A stretch of DNA of 7,548 nt from Desulfobacterales bacterium (GTDB lineage: Bacteria; Desulfobacterota; Desulfobacteria; Desulfobacterales; JAFDCJ01), in contig CP070771.1 of NCBI GenBank assembly GCA_020345785.1, positions 4,059,555 to 4,067,102 of the forward strand, given 5' to 3'. The notes under the pieces are model-generated. The model was not told the DNA's origin and ran no database searches. It was given only the letters and a program-made list of their open reading frames with translations. This document shows, piece after piece, positions 1 through 5,829 of this stretch. The translations under genes were made by a program, and so were the position numbers. Each line of letters opens with the position of its first letter. Within the stretch, counting starts at the first letter, position 1.

Positions 1-5
1 AACAG

Positions 6-40
6 CGAACCGCAGAACAGCAGAATAACGAACCGCAGAA
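6..40. repeat. 12-bp direct repeat CGAACCGCAGAA, two copies
   Basis: CGAACCGCAGAA occurs exactly at 6-17 and again at 29-40, 23 bp apart start to start. It is in non-coding sequence at the window edge, so the array may continue to the left. Function unknown; it resembles simple intergenic repeat sequence. Confidence 0.6.
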
Positions 41-66
41 TTTCGAAGGGTGGTTTCGCTCGCGCA

Positions 67-104
67 ACGCAGGCGCTTGCGCTGCGTGTCGCTCAATCTT
101 TTTT
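67..104. terminator. GC-rich hairpin followed by a T-rich run (possible terminator)
   Basis: ACGCA (67-71) pairs with TGCGT (83-87), and GCG (73-75) pairs with CGC (80-82). This leaves one bulged G and a four-base loop. A T-rich stretch follows on the plus strand at about 97-104. The T-run begins about ten bases after the stem, which is too far for a textbook intrinsic terminator. The hairpin could equally be part of a dispersed repeat. Confidence 0.25.
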
Positions 105-131
105 ATAATAGACAGAATACCTTCCTTCGAC

Positions 132-157
132 ATTCGATATTCATTATTCGATATTCG
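132..157. repeat. TTCGATATTC-type intergenic repeat, left edge
   Basis: Two tandem near-copies are visible: TTCGATATTCA at 133-143 and TTCGATATTCG at 147-157. The second copy is identical over 11 bp to 5842-5852 and is the reverse complement of 5651-5661, on the other side of the SPFH/Lon genes. This supports one dispersed repeat family present at both edges of the gene block. Confidence 0.55.
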
Positions 158-334
158 CTTTTTTGGAGTTTGCTCTTTCGATCAAACTGGCCATCGCCCC
201 CCAAGTCCGCTAAACCAGCCCAAGACGAGAATTTCGGCGGTGAAGAGCCTAGTTGACACTGCGAAACCTGGCGACCCTCCGCGCTCCGATTGACACTCCC
301 GCCGGCAGTTCTTAAGTTTGATTTGTAATAGAGA

Positions 335-802
335 TCATTCACCGAGCTGCATCATCTGAAGCGAATGCTTCCTGGCGGAGATGATTTTGAAATCGTGATC
401 CACCAGTCGAAAGGATTTTCTGGCATCGGCTATTTTGAATCGATACGAATAGGATACCTGCGGGTCCAAATCCGGGATAATCACGTCGATTTGAAATTCG
501 GATTCCCCCGCCAGGCCGCGATAGACGAGTTCAGCGTTGCCGTGTCGCATTTTTTTGTGGAGGGGCAGGAGCAGTTTTTGCCGGCGGGCAGCAGCAGCGG
601 TACTGTCGGATGAAGCTGGTATTCGCCAGGTGGGTATATTAAAGACCCAGCGGGAAACTCGATCGGGACGTGCAGGAACCAGGTCCGACGACTGGCTGGG
701 AAAATAGGTTTCGGCGAACAATAGCAAGAGGCCTAAAAAAAGCACTGAACCCACCACATAAACGGTAATGGGTAACCATTTTTTTTGCCGGATGTTGTCC
801 AT
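335..802 (-). CDS. Hypothetical single-pass membrane-anchored protein (155 aa)
   Basis: I do not recognise this protein. It has a short basic N-terminus (IRQKK), one strong hydrophobic segment at about residues 11-30 (VYVVGSVLFLGLLLLFA), and a low-complexity Pro/Ser/Ala linker at about 33-75. The C-terminal part, about residues 88-145, alternates hydrophobic and charged residues in a way that suggests beta strands. The positive-inside rule predicts that the C-terminal domain faces the periplasm. There is no lipobox cysteine, and the segment looks like an uncleaved anchor rather than a cleaved signal peptide. The ATG at 802 is the first start after an in-frame TAA at 806-808, which fixes the 5' limit. 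I see no good Shine-Dalgarno in front of it, so expression may be weak. The gene is divergent from the SPFH/Lon pair, which makes shared control possible, but nothing in the sequence proves a functional link. It is likely a real gene because its protein has a sensible membrane-protein layout. Confidence 0.65.
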   Translation of the reverse strand: MDNIRQKKWLPITVYVVGSVLFLGLLLLFAETYFPSQSSDLVPARPDRVSRWVFNIPTWRIPASSDSTAAAARRQKLLLPLHKKMRHGNAELVYRGLAGESEFQIDVIIPDLDPQVSYSYRFKIADARKSFRLVDHDFKIISARKHSLQMMQLGE

Positions 803-838
803 CGGTTACATTTGCGATGGGAAACTTACCTTTGAATA

Positions 839-855
839 AATCCAAATTTTGGATT
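839..855. promoter_or_regulatory. 17-bp palindrome near the minus-strand gene start
   Basis: AATCCAAATTTTGGATT has two perfect 8-bp arms (AATCCAAA and TTTGGATT) around one central base. It lies 37 bp upstream of the minus-strand ATG at 802, where an operator for a dimeric regulator could sit. It lacks a T-run that would mark it as a terminator. The operator role is inference. Confidence 0.4.
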
Positions 856-1111
856 ATGATGGAAAAATAGCTGACCTTTCTGACATATCAGTTGCTCCAG
901 TGGAAATTTCTGCCGGTTTGCCATCAATATCAGAAGCTGTTTCCGAGCGTCTATCGTTATAATAATACATTCAGCTGGACACGCAAATGCCATTGCGCCG
1001 GGCGACTGTTCATACGTCGCGTGCAGCTGAAAAGACCAAAAATATCGGCGACATGTACCAGGCAAAATTTCGCAGCAATGACCGGTAGGAAGGTAATATT
1101 GCGGTGTTATT

Positions 1112-1125
1112 TTGGAAATTTCCAA
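1112..1125. promoter_or_regulatory. 14-bp perfect palindrome upstream of the SPFH gene
   Basis: TTGGAAATTTCCAA is a perfect self-complementary 14-mer ending 77 bp before the SPFH start codon. It resembles the palindrome at 839-855: both have a CCAA/TTGG core around an AT centre. One regulator could bind both ends of the divergent region. No matching regulator gene is present in this window, so the role is a guess from position and symmetry. Confidence 0.35.
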
Positions 1126-1186
1126 CCACCCGGGAATATGGACGATAACGGGGTGATCCGGCGCCGTTAAGCACATAATCTTCACC

Positions 1187-1197
1187 AAGGGAGGGAG
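1187..1197 (+). promoter_or_regulatory. Strong Shine-Dalgarno of the SPFH gene
   Basis: The purine run AAGGGAGGGAG ends 5 bp before the ATG at 1203. Two overlapping GGGAG-type matches to the 16S tail are present, which supports this start and suggests efficient initiation. Confidence 0.75.
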
Positions 1198-1202
1198 TTG
1201 CC

Positions 1203-2144
1203 ATGTCGAAAGAACTTCCTAAAAAATTTCTCAGAAGAGCGTTTGTCAAAACCGTCTTACGCAGGATTTTGGCCCTGGCTGCCATTGCCGGGCTGGTTTA
1301 CGGTGTGGTCGCCGTTATTTATGCCACCAAAACGTTTTTCAAAGTCAAAAAAAATTATGCCGTCGTTCTGGAGCGTTTTGGCGGACAGCGTGAGGCTGTA
1401 ACCGAGATCGGTTGGCACGCCCGGCTGCCCTATTTTACCCGGATCGAGCAGGAGGTTCCGCTGATGAATCAGCGTCTTTTTCTGAGCGGTAAACTCGAAC
1501 CGGTACGAATTATTTCCAGGGAAAACGTTGCGCTCTGGACCTCGGGCGTCCTTACGTACCGGATCCGCGATCTGAAGACCTGGGCCATTGAAAATCTCGA
1601 CCCACTAAACATCCTGCAGGGTGACTACGACGGTATCGTAAAGGATATCCTGCAGGCCCAGAAAGTCGATGAGCTGGTCAGCGATCGTGAAATGATCAAA
1701 GAGGAGATATTCCGGGCCTTGAAGTCGCGGCCCATCAACGAAGGCGGACCGACCCTGGAGGAAAAGTACGGCATTGAGGTCGTCAGTTTTGTGCTCAAAG
1801 AAACCCGTTTCGGCGACAAACTGGTGGAAGCCACCGAAGAAAAAAAGCGGCGTGAATTGATTGCCGAAGCCGAAAACTATGCCGCCGATCAGGAGGCAAG
1901 CCGTATTCGTAAACTCTACGCAGCATATCTGAGCGGAATCCAGGCATTGCAGGAAGCGCTGGGTCGCCCGGACGGATCCACGGATTTGCCGCTGCTGCAA
2001 TTTCTGACCCAGCAGAAATGGGCGACGGCTTATGAGAAAAACCAGAGTGGCCAGAACACGCTGGTGATTCAAAATACACAGGGATCGCCGGCGTTGACCA
2101 TCCCGCCGCCTGCGCCGGTGAACGGCGCCAAAGGAGACGATTGA
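1203..2144 (+). CDS. SPFH/band 7 domain membrane protein (stomatin/prohibitin/HflC-like)
   Basis: SPFH proteins are membrane-anchored scaffolds that form large rings or cages, and several of them (HflK/HflC, prohibitins) enclose and regulate membrane AAA+ proteases. This 313-residue protein has a very basic N-terminus (eight Lys/Arg in the first 21 residues), one membrane segment at about 22-46, and an SPFH core at about 47-205. The core contains YAVVLERFGG, then GWHARLPYF and RIEQEVPL, which match the HflC-type G-x-H-x-x-x-P-F motif followed by the region around the band 7 strands. Residues 205-255 form the charged, Ala/Glu-rich helix typical of the family (ATEEKKRRELIAEAENYAA). The tail at about 290-313 is Gly/Pro-rich (TIPPPAPVNG). 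By the positive-inside rule the N-terminus is cytoplasmic, which would put the SPFH core outside the cytoplasm unless the segment is a re-entrant hairpin. The stop codon overlaps the start of the AAA/Lon gene, so the two are almost certainly one translationally coupled operon. The family assignment is firm. Calling it HflC, HflK or QmcA would go beyond the sequence. Confidence 0.9.
   Translation: MSKELPKKFLRRAFVKTVLRRILALAAIAGLVYGVVAVIYATKTFFKVKKNYAVVLERFGGQREAVTEIGWHARLPYFTRIEQEVPLMNQRLFLSGKLEPVRIISRENVALWTSGVLTYRIRDLKTWAIENLDPLNILQGDYDGIVKDILQAQKVDELVSDREMIKEEIFRALKSRPINEGGPTLEEKYGIEVVSFVLKETRFGDKLVEATEEKKRRELIAEAENYAADQEASRIRKLYAAYLSGIQALQEALGRPDGSTDLPLLQFLTQQKWATAYEKNQSGQNTLVIQNTQGSPALTIPPPAPVNGAKGDD
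2130..2136 (+). promoter_or_regulatory. Shine-Dalgarno deciding the start of the AAA/Lon gene
   Basis: AAAGGAG lies inside the 3' end of the SPFH gene, 7 bp before ATG 2144. The SPFH stop TGA (2142-2144) and this ATG (2144-2146) share one base (TGATG). A TTG at 2141 is in frame one codon earlier, but the ATG has the better spacing and codon. The arrangement indicates translational coupling. Confidence 0.8.
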
Positions 2145-5100
2145 TGGCGAAAAGGCTTACCAAATCCGTGCAATATGTGCGTTTGCCGGAAAAGCGGATC
2201 CATGAAATAGAGGAGCTTGTGGCGACATGGTCGTACGAAACCAAAGCGTTTATGCGGGCTCGGCTAAACCAGTACCATCCGCCTTCGGGTATGCTCAACA
2301 GCATGCTGGAATTTTTGCTGTCCGTTTTCATGTCCGCCCCGGAAAGAAAATTTACCATTCTAAAAGACCCCCAAATCCTGACCGACTGGCAAAAAAGATT
2401 TGAAATCTCGGGACAGACCAAACCGCAGGACGCCTGGAACAAGATTCTGGAAAAAGAAGTATCGGCCAGAGATTACACCTACCTGTTGTCGCTGCTGAAC
2501 AAAGAGCTTGGCGACATCCACGTTCCAAATGAAATGGCGGCACTTTTCGAAAAAATCTACCGGGCCCACATCCGCAAAGAATATCTCTCCGATCCCGGCG
2601 TGCCCAACGCGCCCCTGCTGTTGATAATCGGCCCCAGCGGCAGCGGCAAAACGGCCACCGTAAAGGAAACCATCGAACAAATCATATTTGTCAACGAAGT
2701 ATTGCCGGAAATTGATTTGAAACAGAAACAGGAAGAGCTTCTCGCCGATGAGCCTTTCTGGCAAACCATCGATAAAATCGATCCGACCCTGGCAGATGAA
2801 ATCGCCCGCCGCAAGCGTCTGCGCTTTTACAAGAGAGTGTCCGGCATCCCTCTCATCCGCTGGCTGTTCAAAAATCGCATTAGCAAGCAGCTATCCGAAC
2901 TGGAAGAGCAAAGTATTCTAGTCGACTACGCCATGGTCACGCCCAATGATTACCAGACAGCGCTGGCCGGTGAGCCAGGCAATTATTTCAAAAAGGCCAT
3001 GGGTGATCCGCGCCGCATCACCATCCGCCACATCGAAGAGGCCCACAGTGCCTTTGGCAAGTCCAGCGGTCGCGAATCATCGGGGGTCGATCACCAGCAA
3101 AGAACACTGATCGATACGGCCAACATCATCATCGATGAAATTACCAGCGGTCGCCGGGACTGCTTGTTGATCGCCACTACCGATCAGCCGGAGCGAATTG
3201 ACACGGCCATCTACCGCCGCTTCGTCGAAAAAGGCCGGATCATCGACATTAACGAAAACTGGAAGGATCCGGGTAATCTCAGAGAAATCGTACGTCTTGA
3301 ACTCCTGCGCAACAATATTCGCATCGCCGATGGAGCTGACGGCCGGTGCCATGCACCCGTTACCTGTCTTGCTCCCGAAAGACTGGATCAGGCGGTAGAA
3401 AAGATCAATACCATTTTTGCAGAAAGAACCCTGAAAATAACTCCTTCCTACGTCCGCAAGCTGGTCTCCTCGGTTATCGAGATAAAAGGCGATTTTTTGC
3501 CCGAACACCTGGGAGATTCATTGCTGGTGCGCCGGGCTTTCGAGCTCGTTGCCCAAAATTCCCATGGCAACCTCTTTAACAAGGTGGTGGACCACATGGA
3601 TCGAGGGGTAAAATGGGACGAGTATGCCGGGGATATTAAAAATGTATTTTCGGAAATGGCCAACAACTGTCTTTTCTACGAGGTGAGCGAGGAAAAAGGC
3701 GTGGTACTCAATGGACCACCCGGCAGCGGTAAAACCTTTCTGATTCGATCCTGGCTCAGTGAAAACAGAGGTGCACACGATATGGCCATCAGCCCCATCA
3801 CCCTGCAGGATCCGATAAATCCGATCGACGGCGCTGTGGCGAATCTGGAAAAAGTCTACGACATCGCCAAAATGATTGCGCCCACCGTTATTTTTATTGA
3901 TGAAGGCGATTCTCTGGCGCCCAAGAGAAGCAGCTCAGGAGGATCACCGTCGGATAAACTCACCAACAAGTTTCTCAATCTGATCGACGGCGAAATTCCT
4001 CTTAACCGGGTATTCACGGTTCTGACCACCAATCGACTCGATATTCTCGATCCGGCGCTCATTCGCTCCAAACGCTTGAAAGTAATGGAGGTATCGGGGC
4101 ATTTAAACAAAGAAGACATCACCAAAATAATTGAACGAACCCTGGGAGACGTCCCCCTGAGCAACGGGGTGAACCTGGAAGGCATCCTGGATGCCGCCCG
4201 GGGCATATGCAATACACCTGCCGATTATACTGCCTTTGTGGAAAAAGCCCGCAGCCTGCGCGGCACTGAACACCGGGTGCTGCAAAAACTGCAGGCGCTG
4301 GTGGGGGCCGGCCACGAAGAAAAGAATAATTTTATCAAATTCAATTTCAAGACGTTGATCGGCATTCTGGATGCGCTGGACGTGCCCCGCAACATCCGCA
4401 CCCGAATCAAAAGCGACCCCAATGAATTCATCAATCATTTTGATGCCGTTTTAAATCTGCTCGATCACATCAATCCCGCGGACGGTTACCCCCTCATGAA
4501 GTCGCACCTTTCCTCCGCCCGCAAAGAAATCTCCCAGAGTCCCGTCAAGAAGGGCAAGGTGCAGCTGGACGAGTTTTTAGAAGCCGAACTGAGTCAGGAG
4601 CCGCAGGTCGGCTTTATCATCGGTGTGGGGGCCAGCGACGTCGCCGGGGTGCTGCTGCCGATCGCCACCAGCCTCAATTACAGCTTATCTTCTGAAAAAG
4701 TCCTGGTTACCGGAGCCGTCTCTTCTTCTTCTCCGGCGGCGGCTGAAATGGACCTGGCCGTTCAGATGACCCAGCAGTCGGCTCAGGAAGCCCTGACCAT
4801 GGTTCAAAACTATTTTCAGGCCCTGTCTCCCAAGATCAGCATCGCCCGGCTGTTCGGTGAGTTTCTGGAGAAATTTACCATCCACCACCAGCTGCTGTCG
4901 GCATCGTATAATGTCGGCGGTCCGTCAGCCGGCTATGCCCTGGCTCTCAATACCCTTTCGGCCTTGCTGCACATACCGATCTACCATGATTTCGGCATCA
5001 CCGGGGCACCCTGGACCAAGGGTGTAAAAAAAGACGAGGTCGGCGGCAGTGTGATCATCGGCGGCCACAAAAAAAAGACCGAGAAAGTGCTGCTGCATTT

Positions 5101-5566
5101 GAGACGCATGTATATGCCGCTGCAGAACTACAGAGACCTGGAACTGGATTTTTTATTCGGCTACTGGCTGCAAAACAAAGACATCCTAGGTGTGTCGAAT
5201 TTCGGCGATCTGGTTCCCGAACTGATCTGGCTGGGGCCCGATTATGAAAAGACGCTGCTGGCCTTAATCAGTATGCGTCTTGAATACAAACTCAAAAAGT
5301 ATAAAGACCTCAAGCAAGATCAACCGTTAAAAGAAAAAATCCTGGCAATGAAGGCGGATTTAAGAGGCCAGGCCGAGAAAGAATTAATCAGCCGGCTTGA
5401 AGCCATCCGCCGCTATCTGCGCAATCCCGGCCGCGATCCCCATCTTTCGATGGAAGAAATCTTCAAACAGCAGTACAAAAACGGCTTGCCGCTCAGGGAT
5501 GCGCTGCGGGGTCTTATAAGAGGCAGAAAAAAAGAACGTCTCCAGACCGATGATGCTGCCTTATGA
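2144..5566 (+). CDS. Double AAA+ ATPase with C-terminal Lon-type (S16) protease domain
   Basis: This 1140-residue protein should be an ATP-driven protease, with ATPase modules that unfold substrates and a Lon-fold domain that cuts them. The order is: a helical N-terminal region without membrane segments (1-155); AAA module 1 with Walker A GPSGSGKT at 163-170, a long insertion, a Walker B-like IRHIEEAH with Glu298-Glu299, sensor-1 region LLIATTDQ at 341-348 and an arginine pair at 358-359; AAA module 2 with Walker A GPPGSGKT at 524-531, Walker B VIFIDE at 582-587, sensor 1 Asn630 and candidate arginine fingers Arg641/Arg644; a linker at about 700-815; and a Lon proteolytic domain at about 819-1000. 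In the last domain, GGPSAG carries the predicted nucleophile Ser928 and GGHKKK carries the predicted general base Lys976. A basic helical tail of about 140 residues follows. It is longer than typical LonA (about 800 residues), lacks the LonA N-terminal substrate domain signature, and has two ATPase modules where Lon has one. It also lacks the membrane segments of archaeal LonB. Its coupling to the SPFH gene suggests they work together. The fold assignments are secure; the substrate and cellular role are unknown. I give no gene symbol because this is not canonical lon. Confidence 0.92.
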   Translation: MAKRLTKSVQYVRLPEKRIHEIEELVATWSYETKAFMRARLNQYHPPSGMLNSMLEFLLSVFMSAPERKFTILKDPQILTDWQKRFEISGQTKPQDAWNKILEKEVSARDYTYLLSLLNKELGDIHVPNEMAALFEKIYRAHIRKEYLSDPGVPNAPLLLIIGPSGSGKTATVKETIEQIIFVNEVLPEIDLKQKQEELLADEPFWQTIDKIDPTLADEIARRKRLRFYKRVSGIPLIRWLFKNRISKQLSELEEQSILVDYAMVTPNDYQTALAGEPGNYFKKAMGDPRRITIRHIEEAHSAFGKSSGRESSGVDHQQRTLIDTANIIIDEITSGRRDCLLIATTDQPERIDTAIYRRFVEKGRIIDINENWKDPGNLREIVRLELLRNNIRIADGADGRCHAPVTCLAPERLDQAVEKINTIFAERTLKITPSYVRKLVSSVIEIKGDFLPEHLGDSLLVRRAFELVAQNSHGNLFNKVVDHMDRGVKWDEYAGDIKNVFSEMANNCLFYEVSEEKGVVLNGPPGSGKTFLIRSWLSENRGAHDMAISPITLQDPINPIDGAVANLEKVYDIAKMIAPTVIFIDEGDSLAPKRSSSGGSPSDKLTNKFLNLIDGEIPLNRVFTVLTTNRLDILDPALIRSKRLKVMEVSGHLNKEDITKIIERTLGDVPLSNGVNLEGILDAARGICNTPADYTAFVEKARSLRGTEHRVLQKLQALVGAGHEEKNNFIKFNFKTLIGILDALDVPRNIRTRIKSDPNEFINHFDAVLNLLDHINPADGYPLMKSHLSSARKEISQSPVKKGKVQLDEFLEAELSQEPQVGFIIGVGASDVAGVLLPIATSLNYSLSSEKVLVTGAVSSSSPAAAEMDLAVQMTQQSAQEALTMVQNYFQALSPKISIARLFGEFLEKFTIHHQLLSASYNVGGPSAGYALALNTLSALLHIPIYHDFGITGAPWTKGVKKDEVGGSVIIGGHKKKTEKVLLHLRRMYMPLQNYRDLELDFLFGYWLQNKDILGVSNFGDLVPELIWLGPDYEKTLLALISMRLEYKLKKYKDLKQDQPLKEKILAMKADLRGQAEKELISRLEAIRRYLRNPGRDPHLSMEEIFKQQYKNGLPLRDALRGLIRGRKKERLQTDDAAL

Positions 5567-5650
5567 TACCGAAACTAAACGGAATTTAAATATGACGCTG
5601 TGTAAAATTATTAATTCTTTTCCAAATTTGCATGGCATAAATTCCAAATC

Positions 5651-5674
5651 CGAATATCGAAATTCGAAACAAAT
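5651..5674. repeat. Inverted repeat, left arm (24 bp, perfect)
   Basis: This arm begins CGAATATCGAAATTCG and is the exact reverse complement of 5829-5852 over all 24 positions. Pairing continues patchily just outside it: 5646-5649 pair with 5854-5857 after one mismatch. The two arms enclose 154 bp. Within the arm, CGAATATCGAA is the reverse complement of 147-157 on the far side of the gene block. Confidence 0.85.
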
Positions 5675-5762
5675 ACAAAATTACAATTTTCAAATGCTCA
5701 AAACAACCGGAAACAAACCTGCAAGACCTGCTAATAGTCAGGCGTTAAGCTAACACTATAAC

Positions 5763-5789
5763 GTGATATTGAAAGGGACTATCACTTTT
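5763..5789 (+). terminator. Weak hairpin plus T-run between the inverted repeat arms
   Basis: GTGATA (5763-5768) pairs with TATCAC (5780-5785) across an 11-base loop, and TTTT (5786-5789) follows directly. The stem is short and AT-rich, and it lies about 200 bp past the AAA/Lon stop. A weak rho-independent terminator is possible, but the hairpin may simply be internal structure of the repeat element. Confidence 0.3.
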
Positions 5790-5799
5790 CGAATTTGTG

Positions 5800-5829
5800 T
5801 TTTTGTCATCGGAATTTTTGTCATTGGAA
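5800..5829. repeat. 15-bp tandem repeat, two copies
   Basis: TTTTTGTCATCGGAA (5800-5814) is followed directly by TTTTTGTCATTGGAA (5815-5829), with one difference. The pair abuts the right arm of the 24-bp inverted repeat, so it looks like part of the same repeat element. No coding role is evident. Confidence 0.7.

Larger units (their letters stand above)
1..334. other. Non-coding, repeat-bearing left flank
   Basis: I see no supportable gene here. Short open frames exist on both strands, but their translations are low-complexity products of repeated AT-rich motifs or of GC-rich hairpin sequence. They have no recognisable domain and no convincing ribosome binding site. The stretch contains a 12-bp direct repeat (6-17 and 29-40), a GC-rich hairpin (67-87) followed by a T-rich run, two near-identical copies of a TTCGATATTC motif (133-142 and 147-157), and an 8-bp direct repeat TTGACACT (253-260 and 290-297). 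It lies downstream of the minus-strand gene at 335-802 and probably includes that gene's 3' untranslated region, but I see no clear terminator right after its stop. Confidence 0.6.
803..1202. other. 400-bp divergent intergenic region
   Basis: This region separates the minus-strand membrane-protein gene from the plus-strand SPFH gene and should hold the promoters of both. I cannot point to a convincing -35/-10 pair in either direction. Two palindromes (839-855 and 1112-1125) are the clearest non-random signals. A minus-strand frame at 826-1188 could encode about 115-120 residues rich in Cys and His, with a CPAEC motif, and it ends 23 bp before the membrane-protein start. Its possible starts (TTG 1188, GTG 1185, ATG 1176) lack a good ribosome binding site, its codon use drifts along its length, and I recognise no family. 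I therefore leave it unannotated as a gene. Confidence 0.5.

Noticed and set aside
50..342. Short overlapping open frames on both strands in the left flank (50-256 plus, 103-342 minus).
   Set aside because: Their translations come from the TTCGATATTC repeats and the GC-rich hairpin. They have no ribosome binding site I trust and no recognisable domain.
1091..1145. A sigma-70 promoter such as TTGCGG or TTGGAA with a downstream -10 for the SPFH gene.
   Set aside because: At normal spacing the -10 candidates match only about three of six consensus positions. I could not support any one choice.
892..1170. A plus-strand open frame of 92 codons in the divergent intergenic region.
   Set aside because: It has no good start signal, an irregular composition and no family resemblance. 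It overlaps the opposite-strand frame, so it may be a by-product of low stop-codon density.
2144..5566. Annotation of this gene as ordinary lon or as ftsH.
   Set aside because: It has two AAA+ modules and no LonA N-terminal domain signature, so it is not classical Lon. It has no HExxH zinc motif and no membrane segments, so it is not FtsH.
5550..5753. A small open frame overlapping the end of the AAA/Lon gene.
   Set aside because: Most of its translation (KSEYRNSKQIQNYNFQ) is the inverted repeat arm read as protein. It starts inside the upstream gene.
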